64,000 bases of DNA from Serilophus lunatus (Eukaryota > Chordata > Aves > Passeriformes > Eurylaimidae), in assembly GCA_013399895.1 (NCBI GenBank), contig VXBA01004184.1, forward strand, positions 1,054,415-1,118,414, in the 5' to 3' direction. Below the pieces are notes generated by a model that did not search any database, had not been told where the DNA came from, and worked only from the letters and a program-made list of their open reading frames with translations. A program made the position numbers and the translations under genes. Below are positions 14,904-25,700 of this stretch, in pieces. How positions within the stretch are numbered: the first letter of the stretch is position 1; the number at the start of each line of letters is the position of its first letter.

Positions 14904-15063
14904 CAATTAGGAGTGATTAAGGTTGGAAAGACCTCCAAGATTGTTGAGCCCAACCATTAGCCCAGCACTGCCAAGCCCACTGTTAAACACTGTCCCCAAG
15001 TGACACATCTGCGTGTCTTTCTTTTAAATATCTCAAGGGATGGTGATTCCACTGCTTCCATGG
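14904..15063 (-). mobile_element. CR1 LINE, 3' part (left piece of a split copy)
   Basis: The piece reads as antisense CR1: ggttggaaagacctccaaga, a gagcccaacc word, the ctgccaagcccac type block, and ggatggtgattccactgctt. CR1 is a bird and reptile LINE whose 3' end is the part usually retained. The copy stops abruptly at 15063 inside the normally continuous motif ccactgcttcc-tgggcagcctg because of an LTR insertion. It resumes at 16011. The left edge near 14904 is approximate. Confidence 0.85.
15059..15063. repeat. Left 5-bp target-site duplication of the LTR
   Basis: The bases catgg here recur at 16011-16015, directly flanking an element that starts TG and ends CA. Removing the element and one copy restores a continuous CR1 sequence, which confirms the duplication. 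Confidence 0.85.
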
Positions 15064-16010
15064 TGTAGTGGTTTAACCCAGGCTGGGTGCCAGGGGCCCA
15101 CTACAGCCACCTTCTCACTCCCCCTTGACCAACTATAGAGGAGAGAGAGAATATAACGAGAGGTTTCGTTATTCATGATAAGGACTATAACAGATTCTTT
15201 CTTAATCACTGTCACAGGCAAAACAAGACTCTATGTGGGAATAATAATCAGATTTATTACTAACAAGATCAGAGCTAAGAGGAAGAGACTAAAAGACACC
15301 TTTTACCCCCCACCCCCCTCCTTCTTACATTCAACCTATTCTCCCGCAGCGGTCAAGGGAAAAAGGCGAGGTNNNNNNNNNNNNNNNNNNNNNNNNNNNN
15401 NNNNNNNNNNNNNNNNNNNNNNNNNNNNNNNNNNNNNNNNNNNNNNNNNNNNNNNNNNNNNNNNNNNNNNNNNNNNNNNNNNNNNNNNNNNNNNNNNNNN
15501 NNNNNNNNNNNNNNNNNNNNNNNNNNNNNNNNNNNNNNNNNNNNNNNNNNNNNNNNNNNNNNNNNNNNNNNNNNNNNNNNNNNNNNNNNNNNNNNNNNNN
15601 NNNNNNNNNGGCTACAGGTGGATCTCTGCACTCCTGTGCTCCTCCATGGGCTGCAGAGGGTCACTGCTTCACCATGGTCTGCACCATGGGCTGCAGCTGG
15701 ATCTCAGCTCCGGCGCCAGGAGCATCTCCTCCCCCTCCTTCTGCACTGACCTTGGTGTCTGTGTTGTTGTTCACAGGCTCTCACTCTGCTCCTCTCCGGC
15801 AGCTATCTTCATTTCCAACTACCTCTTTTTTTTTACTTCCTTCTTAAATATGTTATCACAGAGGCGTTCTGTCAACTACTGATTGGCCTGGCCTTGGTCA
15901 GCAGCGGGCCCAGCCTGGACATGGGGGAAACTTCCAGTAGCTTCTTGAAGAAGCCTCTCCCTCAGCCCCCCCCACTGCCACCAAAACCTGGCCACAGAAA
16001 AACCAATACA
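15064..16010 (-). mobile_element. ERVL-type solo LTR inserted in a CR1
   Basis: The element is 947 bases as assembled, including a 237-base run of N. On the plus strand it starts tgtagtggtttaaccc and ends accaataca. On the minus strand it therefore starts TGTATTGGTTTTT and a little later has ccaggttttggtggcagtgg, which I recognise as the start of a common avian ERVL-type LTR, so it is oriented against CLSTN2. A minus-strand AATAAA lies at 15253-15258, suitably near the 3' end in that orientation. The 5-bp duplication fits ERVL integration. No internal retroviral genes are visible and the size fits a solo LTR, although the gap prevents proof. Confidence 0.8.
15373..15609. other. Assembly gap (237 N)
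   Basis: All bases in this interval are unknown. It lies inside the LTR, just after a C-rich run, which suggests that repeat structure or GC content stopped assembly. The true length may differ. Any open frame across it is meaningless. Confidence 0.99.
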
Positions 16011-16645
16011 CATGGGCAGCCTGTGACAGTGCCTGACCCATAATTTTGGTGAAAATTTTTCCCAGTATCTGATCTAAGCCTCCTCTGGTGCAACCTGAGG
16101 CCATTTCCTCTCATCCTATCACTTGGTACTTAAGAGAAAAGACCAACCCCCACCTGGCTACAGCCTCCTTTTAGGTGGTTGTAGAGAGTGATAAAAGTCT
16201 CCACTGAGCCTCCTGTTTTCCAGGTCAAACAACTGCAGCTCTCTCAGCTGCTCCTCACAGGACTTGTGACCCAGACCCTCTCCCAGGTCTGTTGCCCTTT
16301 TTCTGCATTCACTCCAGCCCCTCAATGTCTTTCTTGCAGTGAGGAGCCCAAAACTGAACACAGGGTTCAAGGCGTGACCTTGCCAGTGCCCAGTACTGGG
16401 GGACAATCACTGCCCTGGTCCTGCTGGATGCACTATTCCTAATCCAAGCCAGGATGCCACTGGCCTTCTTGCCCACCTGGACACACTCTGGCTCTTGTTC
16501 AGCAGCTGTTGACCTGCACCCCCAGGTCCTTTTCCAAGGGCAGCTTTCCAGCCACTCTGCCTCCAACCTGTAGCACTTGCAGGGGTGGTGTTGACCCAGT
16601 ACTTGGCCTTGTTGAACCTCATTCAACCCAAGAAACACCATTTGG
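16011..16645 (-). mobile_element. CR1 LINE, continuation (right piece of a split copy)
   Basis: The piece begins with the duplicated catgg and continues the interrupted CR1 motif gcagcctgtgacagtgcctg. It then follows the antisense CR1 blocks: aaaatttttccc, ggccatttcctctcatccta, the ctctcagctgctcctcacag block, and ccttgttgaacctcatt near the right end. The open frames here on both strands are remnants of CR1 sequence or chance. Combined with the left piece, the original CR1 copy was about 790 bases. The right edge near 16645 is approximate. Confidence 0.88.
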
Positions 16646-19600
16646 TGATTGCTGATTCACAGACAACTGTTAGCTTTGACTGACTATTGATGCAAATGAT
16701 GAAATGTCAGAGATCCCAGCTTTTCATCTGAAGTCTTATCTAGTTTTGGTATAATGAAGGCTGAAGAGAAAACAAAGGTAGCTGTGAAAGGCCAAATAAG
16801 CATTCAGTGTCTTTTAATAACTTCTGAATTGATTTCAAGTGAATGAGTCTGTGTAGTTATTAAAGGAGCAACACTGGAATTTTTATTTCTACTGAAAGAA
16901 GCATGAGTTTGGTGTTCCATAGAAAAGACAGTAATTTATAATACAATTTTATTGATTAAGGCTTATAATCACTACATCTTGCATGTAAACGTGACTGAAT
17001 TTGATACACTGTCTTTACCAATTTCCAAACTGTGGGTAAGTTTGTTGGTTATGTTTCAGAAATTATGAACTGTCAGTAGCTTTTTCAGGCTATTATAATT
17101 TTTACAGAGAAAACTTATATAATTATTTTCCCTTCAATGGTGACATGGATCTCTGCCAAGGCTTTCAGCTTAAAATAACATAGACTTCAAAATTAATAGG
17201 GGCTTATGGCTATTGCTAGTCTGAATGATTCGAACAAAAAACACATAAAGAATTGAGTTAAAACATGTATTCAAATGAAACAATTCTCACGGAGTGCAAC
17301 CCTACAACCAGAAGATTTTATAAGCAGCAAATAGAAACCCTTAGGATATATATCCAGGCCATGGGAGAAGAGACATTTACCCTCTTCCCTGGACAAAGTT
17401 CCTGTAGGATAACATGAATGTGCTTCTACCTCTATGTGGTATCATCAGTTTATCAATTTTTTTTTAGCAACTCACTGCCACTACCATTTTTCTGATCACA
17501 AAATCCTGTCTCCACCTGTTCCCAAATCCATTTAAATGAAATGAAGAACAAAGTCCAATATTTTCCCTTGTTGTCTGTTGTGAGAAAAACAATGTCCCAG
17601 TTTGCAGTCTAATTATTTCAATCTCGCAGAGGAGAAGGAGGGAAAGTGGTACCAAGGTCCTGAATGCAGTACTTAAATGATGAGTCTGAATAAGAGAGAA
17701 ACTCTGTCTCCTTTTCCTCTACTGAGTTATATAATCATACTTGCCTAAGAACCCCATAAACAAGCTTAGTAATATTCCCAGTGGCATCATGTAGGTCTGG
17801 GGTTAGCTCAGCTGGATTGAAATAAAGCCCTGTAGCTCCATTTAATAATGAGAAACAGTATCTGTTACATTTTAAAGACGCTATTTGTAATGCCTAGTCA
17901 TAGTAGTTCTGTGTATCTGTCAGGGTGTGTGTCTCACAATCTAAAGGTGGACCTTAGTTAATTTTGTTCTTTTTTACAGCTGTTAGAACTCTGTTATAAT
18001 TTCTATTTGCAATATAGTCATTAAGACACATTTACAAGACATGATACTGTACATTTTCTTTTTTAAACAGTTTTAACTTATTTCTTTAGAAAGAGCAATA
18101 GAATCCTTTGTTTGAAAAACAAATGTTACCTTGTTTTTAAAAACATTTACAGTTGTTTTCATGTAAGTAGGTTGATGTAGCCACATTCTGGAAGTGTCTG
18201 AGTTTTTTTCAGTGTGTTTATAAATATCTCACCATATTCAGGCAGCTGTCATTATTTTGTCTATGGCAAATGGGGATAGAAACATAAAATTAGAGTTTTA
18301 TATAAAGCTAGAGTATCTAGAATAGAAGTGGGATATAGAGACTACTAAATACTTGCTGAGAGCTAATTGGGATGTCTATTTCTGTGATTGCTTTGCATCA
18401 AGTCTCTGCATTTGGAGACGAGAAAATGATAAATGTTTGGATTAGGATTGAGAGAACTTTTTTCTGCCCTGAGCTATTTTTGTTTTTAACATCGGTAGCT
18501 TGGATGTCTGCAAATTCTGTATTGTTTGCAATCAAGCAATGGGTCAATAAAATAATAAACACAAAACACTGCAGTCAGGATGTCTGTTGATGGATTGTGC
18601 GTCTGAGGAAAACTTTATTAAGAAACTATGAGGGCCAGTCTTATAGTACACAACAAATAGTATTTCCCATTAGGCTTCCAGCATTTATACTCTTCTGTCG
18701 GATTTTTTTTGTATTCAGTTAAATTAAAAGAACCCTGAAGCTGAAAACTCTGATAAAATTTTTCAAATGTGCGTGTGATAACACTGAAATACAACACAGT
18801 AATCAGTGTCCATGATTAAAGCTGAACAAACTGCTCCACTTCTGCCTTCTCTTAATCTTATGCTGTGTTTCCTGTGCACAGTTCATAAACATTGTGGAGC
18901 CTGATTTTATGGATATGCAAAGTATTAGTCTTTTTTAAACTCTGATTCTCAGGGTAAAATCCATTCCTTCTTCTATAGCCCAAATATTTGGCCTCATTGA
19001 GGGTAAACAGGAGAGAGCCTGGAAAGGAGCACATCTTTATCTGTCCTGGGAAACCACACAGCCCTTTGATGCCCCTTCTACGACAGGATGGAGCAAGCAA
19101 ATATCCAGGCAAATACTTAATGTACATTTCCAGTACCTCATAATTGGTAAAACAACTGTATGCTGATCCTGTAAAGACATTAATAGGATAGATTGCAATT
19201 TTTAAGTGTGGATTCATTTGCCTAAATGTCAGTGTATAGCTGAGCAAAGGTGCAACTCCTATCATCATAAAAGGAAACCCATGTGATGCCAGTTAAGGGA
19301 GTATCCTAAAAAGCCTGTGTTTGTACTCTAAGTGTATTTAATCCCCACCCTTGCTACACACACACCCTTGCCATTTTTTCTTTTTCACACATAATAGGAA
19401 TTATGAACTCCAGGACTTTTATAAAGTCTCTGTCTGCTCTCTTCTACAAAAATACACAATATGTTGTAGTAGAAAAAGAGAAAGAGAAGCCAGGCTTGAA
19501 TTAGAGGTCATAGATTCAGAGTTAATTTAGATTTTGGCAGTTGGCTCAGCTATGATTGGCAAGGAGATTTCCAAAAGCCTGCAACTGCAAATTGGAAATA

Positions 19601-20615
19601 AATGGAAAAGGATTATGTGAGTGGGAGACAGCTTTGAATCTCTAATGCATGTCCCGAGACCGACTTGCTCATAAAAGAGCATGTGTTTAATATGTCATAA
19701 AAATATTTAAGTCACATCGGTCTTTGTATAAATATTTCATTTTCAAAGTAGGATTCCAGAGTAGTTAAAAATGAACTAACTGAGTGTACATATCTTTGCT
19801 CTAAGTATGAAGGATAAAAAAAGGATCACCAGAAACTGGGTCTTTTTTCCTATTCCAGACTCATTGTCTCACAAGATCCTTTATGTTGTCTTTTGTGGCC
19901 AAATAACTTTATTTTTTTTTAGTCCTTGCTATAACATCTGTTTTGTTATATAGTATTCCTCTGAGAGAAGCTATGGATCTCTTATATTAGGAGACAGTTT
20001 GGAGGCAGTGAGTTGCTGCCAAGAAGGCATTCATGTATGAGCATCTGAATGGGGGTGGGTGACTGAGATGTCCAAAAGGGACACTTGTCTGTGTTCCTTC
20101 AGCTACTTCTGTTCCAAAGATGATGTATGTCTATAAATAAAGCGAGATACATTTTGAATGTGCCCATGTTCTGCACCATTAGTTTTTTCACTGTTGGGAA
20201 ACTAAACTGCAAGAATCTGAACATCTGCTACCACCTGGCAGCTCGAGTGGCTCAAGGAAGGACTACCTCTAAAATATTTTCCATTTTTGTTTTTGCTCTT
20301 TTCTTTAACTAAATGCAGACTCTTAATTTAGCACAAAAATAATTTAACTTAATGTTGCTGTTAGTACCATATGGAACAGTCTCTAGGGCTTTAAGAAACC
20401 TTTCAGTAATGACAAAAGAAGAAAAAAGTGCCCAGAGCTGCACTCTTTGCATCATACAGTGCAAGCACATGTTAATGGCCTTATTGGATGTATTAGAAAC
20501 TGATGCCTGAGTCTGTATTTCCCCTGTCTATAAAGCATGTGGAATACAAATTAATTTTTCAAGTGCATAAGACTTAGGCCACTCAGTTATGGTTGTTTGA
20601 TGCTATTCCTCACAG

Positions 20616-20811
20616 GTGAAATATGTGCTTTTAAAATCCATGGACAAGAAATGCCCTTTGAAGCTGTTGTGCTAAACAAGACATCTGGAGAGGGTCGTCT
20701 TCGAGCAAGAAGTCCTATTGACTGTGAACTGCAGAAGGAATACACATTCATCATTCAGGCCTATGATTGTGGATCAGGACCAGGTGGAACAAACTGGAAG
20801 AAATCCCACAA
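20616..20811 (+). CDS. CLSTN2: Calsyntenin-2 exon (probably exon 3): cadherin domain 1
   Basis: The exon is 196 nt, enters in phase 1 and leaves in phase 2. The acceptor is a pyrimidine-rich tract ending cctcacag before 20616; the donor is GTGAGT at 20812. It encodes residues 1-66 of the visible 371-residue segment, beginning GEICAFKIHG and ending WKKSHK, with the last Lys codon shared with the next exon. It forms much of cadherin domain 1, an extracellular adhesion module. Visible features are a potential N-glycosylation site NKT at residues 21-23, the PIDCEL block, and the YDCG motif at residues 50-53 typical of calsyntenins. The preceding base must be G to complete the first Gly codon. The protein matches remembered mammalian CLSTN2 very closely; the least conserved part is the SGPGGTN loop near residues 54-60. 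Confidence 0.95.
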
Positions 20812-22505
20812 GTGAGTAAAAATGAGGAGAAATATTTTCATTTTGTTTAGGCATACATTTGCTCTGCAGTATATTGAAGGGCTCCTTTTCATATTGCTGT
20901 CAGTTAAAGCAAATAAAACAAAGATAAGACATTGTTGCAATAGTCCATCCATTTTTTCATTCCCTTTTCCTTTTAGAAAATGTTTTCCTATTTTGCTTTC
21001 TGCAGTGACCCATTCTGCAGTGTTAAAGCTTTTAATAGGATCCCTGCTCCAGTGGAGAAATGTCTCTCAATTTTGGTTTATTTTTTCCATTCTTGCTTTC
21101 ACATTAAATACATTGACTCAACAGATCATCCAGGTCATGGAATTTGGCTCTAATTGATACTTACAAATTCTAAATAGGTTTTCTCTCTATCTCACTTCAA
21201 ATGGTAAGAAAAGATAAATCACCCTCTATTTTTAGTGTATGCGTGTCTATAAGCTGCAGTAGTGTTGCATTTGGACAGTGTGTTTCTGACCTCAGCTTCT
21301 GGACAGCAAGTCTCAGAAGAACTAAAATGCTCTGGGAGAGGGGTGTATGTAAGGTCAGTAGGTGGTACTTTTTCCTGTGGAGCCAATTTCCTATATGCTT
21401 AAATGGTAACATGGCTTTTTATCCTTTTAATTTATTAAACTAATCTCCAGACGTTTGTCATTAAAGATGAATTTAACTCACGCGTAGTTGTATAAGTGCT
21501 TTACAAATTGTTCGTTTTGCTGAGAGCCATTTAAATAAAAGATTTATAGTAATCAGTCTTCCTGTTGCTCATCCAGGACACATGACAATTAAAAAATTAA
21601 TTAGATCTATAATGCATGCTGAAGTCTTTTTGGATATTTAAAAAGAATACACATTTAGAAAGAAGCCTGCAAGATCGAATAACAATCAAATCATAGAAAC
21701 ATTGTCCTTCATATTACTAAGTTTTATTATGTTTCCCTCTCTCATGACAGTAACAAGCTGGTATGTTCCACTCTTGGAAAATTTGGGTCTAAATTTCAAC
21801 TGAATGAAATGTGACCCATTGACACCAGCCTTTGTTACCCTTCCTTGTAGTGGTTTGTATGGTAAAACCCCATATTAAACTACACTGTCTGGGGTCCCAG
21901 CATTTGTTAATGACTCTGCCACTGATCTAGAAAGTCCTTTCACTTCTCTCTCCCTCTGTTACTCTGCCTATCAAACCAGAGAGCAAATTCTTTCAAAGCG
22001 TGGCCTTTGGAGTTTACTTGTTAGATAGTAAAGACCTCAAAGGGTTACATGTACAGTGTTGTAAGTAATTAAAGGATTAGATAATTCTAATCAGCAGAAG
22101 GAGCCTTATTTAATATAGAAGAGTGTTCATAAACTGCCCCTTTTTAGACAGTGAATATGTAAGACTACTGTAATTTTCTTTCTCTCTCTTTGCTCATTTC
22201 ACACTGTAATGATATCATTGACTTTCTGCTGGGGTTCATTTTAAGAGGCAGACTGACTTTAATAGGGAGCAACATGAAGCCCTCTTTCTACAAGCTGTGG
22301 CAATAGACTTTTTCCTAGTGCCCCGTTAAGATACTAAATTGGGCAAATTAAACGTAGAAATTCAGTAATACCTCATTTTAATAGGTACTTATACAGCTTT
22401 CTAGATACGTTTTGTTAGTCTTTTCATGTGTTTTGGAGAGAAGCTGTTAGTGAGGTGTTATGATAAATTAATTTTTCTCTTTAACATCTTATTTCCCTAT
22501 TTTAG
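20812..22505 (+). other. CLSTN2: Intron between the first and second visible exons
   Basis: This 1,694-base intron has a canonical GTGAGT donor and a TTTTAG acceptor preceded by a long T/C-rich tract. I see no recognisable interspersed repeat, RNA gene or extra exon in it. The open frames near 20822-21157 and 21201-21443 have no calsyntenin or other family resemblance and no plausible splice context. It appears to be ordinary unique intronic sequence. Confidence 0.8.
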
Positions 22506-22714
22506 GGCAGTGGTTCATATTCAGGTAAAGGATGTCAATGAGTTTTCACCAGCGTTCAAGGAGAGCATGTACAAGGCCACTGTGACAGAGGGGAAGATCT
22601 ATGACAGCATCCTGCAGGTGGAGGCCACAGATGAGGACTGTTCCCCCCAGTACAGCCAGATCTGCAACTACGAGATCGTCACAACAGATGTTCCCTTTGC
22701 CATCGACAGGAACG
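22506..22714 (+). CDS. CLSTN2: Calsyntenin-2 exon (probably exon 4): end of cadherin 1 and start of cadherin 2
   Basis: The exon is 209 nt, phase 2 to phase 1. The acceptor ends ccctattttag; the donor is GTGAGT at 22715. It encodes residues 67-135 of the visible segment plus the first base of Gly 136. It begins AVVHIQVKDVNEFSP, the end of cadherin domain 1 with the inter-domain calcium-binding motif DVNE at residues 75-78, and continues into cadherin domain 2 with TEGKIYDSILQVEATDEDC. Acidic residues D108, E109 and D110 sit where cadherin repeats coordinate calcium. Cysteines 111 and 119 lie in the SPQYSQICNYEIV block characteristic of calsyntenins. Base composition is clearly richer in G and C than the flanking intron, as expected of a conserved exon. 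Together with the preceding exon its length is 405 nt, a multiple of three. Confidence 0.96.
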
Positions 22715-25700
22715 GTGAGTGTGGAGAAGCAGCAATCCAAATTCTGGGACAGAGAGCAATAATTTCTATAACTGCTATAATTGCCTTTTGATACCAGCTG
22801 ATAACTTGGCTTGGCTGTTAACTCAGGAGAGTAATCTTGTTTCCTCTCTGAGAATGAAGGAATCATTACACTGGGAAATTCTATCCTTTTAGGTAAGATT
22901 TGTGAGAAAATGATGCAGAAATTTACTGTGGAAATTGAGCCCCCAATTTTAGATGTCACTCAGTTCAGTCTCTTAATTGGCTCAGATCTAGTCTCCCATC
23001 GCAAGTGACGGTATTTTCTAATGCAGCATGTAGTCCTACCTGATAGGATTTATTCACTGGATTATATCTAGTCCCATTCCTCTGAACTTTCTGGAGCAGA
23101 GCTTGAATAAAGAATTGACAATATTCTGCATATGTTTGTTATTAAAACTTTCACAGTTGTGGGTCCATGTCAGCTTCCTGCTTTCCCCAGCCAACTTGTC
23201 ACCAGGGAACAGCACAGAACATGACACTGAGTTTGGGAGTGATGGTTGGGCTGCATAAAAAGTGCGTGTAAGATCCTCCCTCCCGTTCTTCGCTTGCTTC
23301 ACACAATACAAAATAGTTTCCCCAGAACAAGCACGGTGTGTGGATACCCAGCAGTACTCTGATTTATCGTTCCTAGAAAAACATTTAATCCATATGTAGG
23401 AGGAGAGCACTGTTTGGAAGTTAAATCTGATTTTTGGCCAAATTGGAAATTGAAAGCATGAATGGAGCTGCTGTTTTCTCTGAGCAGTCATTTACATGTT
23501 GGGATGTTTTAGAAAAGCTCTTTACCCTGTTAAAAAATTATTCATCTCTATTTGCACAATGCGCAGCTGAGCATCAAAAGGTAATAACCTGTTGGCATCA
23601 ATAAATTGTAATGACATTGGGGAAAAGTGTTATTATACACTGAGAGGCAAGTATACGATCTGGGAGGTATAATCATGGTGAGAATGTTTGTGTTTGAGTA
23701 ACTGAGGTCAGATGGCACAGTAATCTTTTGCCGGAGAATTGCACAAAGGATTTTTTGCAGGAAGTGGGCATTTGGAAATGAGAATTCCCTAAAAGGTTTT
23801 CCTCTCTGTAGATATTTTTCTAACTGTGAGATTTCCCATGTTGTTTCTGTGTGAAATAATTTTTTTTCCAAAGCCTGACTTGCCAGCATGGGGCTGGGTA
23901 CTTACACAAGTTGCAGGTGGTTTCATAATTTCATACCAGGTTCGTGACAGACATCATGGATAAATAATGCACTGAAATTAGTGGGATACCTAGCAGTCAT
24001 TTTTATTGCTTGTGTCTTTTCAGCTCCTTTCACACGATGCAGCTGTGTTATGAGTGATCATGGTTTTTTACAATCAGAGGCAAGATCAAAAGCATGTGAA
24101 ATGTCAGGAGTCCTTGGTTACATCTTTGTCCTCCTGTGCCTGGGACCTGCTTTTCACTAAAGGCAACGACAAAATCATTGACTTAAACATGACTTTAAAG
24201 CCTGCCGTGAATAATTGGTAGAAGGTTGTAATACTTGCTGTTGCTTAGTCATGAATTCAATTAATATTTTTTGATCTATTTGTTCACTAAAAGAACAGCG
24301 CTGCCACAACCAACAGTAATTGCAGTCTAATTTGCAATTTTTTAAGATAATGGTAATTGCTTAAACCCACTGGGATTAGAGACAGAGTTAGAATAGATTT
24401 ACACTTTTATTTTGTGACAGAAATATGTTTCTTAGTTCCAGCACATTTCACTGCTGAGAATGTCTCTCAGGCAGCTGATATAAACTTACGCTGGTGCAAA
24501 TTCTTTGGGAACATGCCCATTTTGGTTCCTCATAGGATGGTTAAAATAGACGTATGAGATGCCTGGGACTGCCTATTAATACTGTGTTAATTAGGATTTT
24601 GTTAGAGGTTTTTTTAACCATTATGAACTACAAACCTGGGTTCTTGCATCTGTTGTGGATTATGATTTTTTTTTCTGCTTTTTAGTAACCTAAGAGTAGA
24701 ATTTTATTGCTCAAAAAGAGTATAATCAGGGGCCTTACAATCAAAACTAAATATTGCAGAGGGCCCCAAAAATGGGGAGGGAAGGTAAAGGGAGGAGTGC
24801 GAGGAAAACATGCCATTGTCTGTCCCAGGTGTTGGATTTTTAACAGCACCAACATGTGCAAATTAACCACAAATGCAGGTCTGTAGAAAGGTGAGCATGC
24901 TACTCCATCAGTTTTTTTTTCTTTTGATAGATCATTGTCTTGTTAGGCAAAACTTATTTATCTTGATCCATGCATGGAGCATTTGATTATCTTGACAAAT
25001 TATATTATATGTTCTAGGCCTCTGTAAGTTAGGCATATAAAGGTAGATAATATAAAGCTTCCTATTTACATTTGGCAGTTCTGACCCTTGCTATGTGATT
25101 TCCTTGTGAATAAAATTACATTGTGTTATGAAACTTTAGCACTAATAAAATTGACTCTTGTATACAATGAGCCTAACTCAAAGGGAAATGAACTCTTAGT
25201 CATAAAATACAATCAAGGCAAGGCAGAGGACAAATTTATGCTTTGCTTTTCAACAACTGGGACTAAATGTATAAGTTATAATGTGTCTTAAAGTACTATT
25301 GCATGCAGTTCAGTCTAGTTTTCTTCTTGGCAGAGAATCCCAATCATCAAATGAATATTGTGTAGGCTTTTTTCAGGTGACAGAAAAATTAAACCATAAT
25401 GCACTGATCTGTTTTAAAGCCAGTAAACAAAGTTCCAGTGCATCTTGAGCCTTTATTTATCAGGGATCACAGTCAGATGACCAGAGAATTCAGGTATAGA
25501 TACAAATTCTGTCATGGCCCTGACCTACTCTTATCTCTAAAATGAGGATAGCTCTGTTGGCCACCCACCACTGGGAAGCACTTCACAAATATGTGTTCAG
25601 ACTGTTCAATATGAAGATGAGATACTGACTTACCTGCCCAGTCAGTAGAGGCTCTATCAGGATACATATCTTAGAAAACAGATGTGGTCGGGACCTGATA

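Larger units (their letters stand above)
1..20615 (+). other. CLSTN2: Intron upstream of the first visible exon (3' part, probably intron 2)
   Basis: This stretch of more than 20 kb holds no exon that I can recognise. The expected preceding exon, which would encode the segment before the GEICAFKIHG block, was looked for by its Trp- and Asn-rich conserved words and not found, so it probably lies upstream. The stretch contains a small CR1 fragment near 366-428, A/C-rich low complexity at about 5040-5107, and the split CR1 with a nested LTR at about 14904-16645. It ends in the acceptor tract before 20616. The open frames here look like chance frames with no family resemblance. The remainder appears to be unique AT-rich intronic DNA. 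Confidence 0.75.

Noticed and set aside
15175..15882. 235-residue open frame
   Set aside because: It crosses 237 unknown bases inside an LTR, so its length is an artefact of the gap.
16309..16641. Open frames on both strands near 16.2-16.6 kb
   Set aside because: They lie in the CR1 fragment; they are repeat-derived and not a host gene.
18858..19268. 136-residue minus-strand open frame
   Set aside because: No family resemblance; lies in the middle of the large upstream intron.
22546..22959. 137-residue minus-strand open frame over the exon at 22506-22714
   Set aside because: It is the antisense shadow of a clearly coding calsyntenin exon and continues into intron sequence.
23054..23491. 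145-residue minus-strand open frame
   Set aside because: It is the longest intronic frame without N, but it shows no domain, signal peptide or composition of a real protein, and long chance frames are expected in 64 kb.
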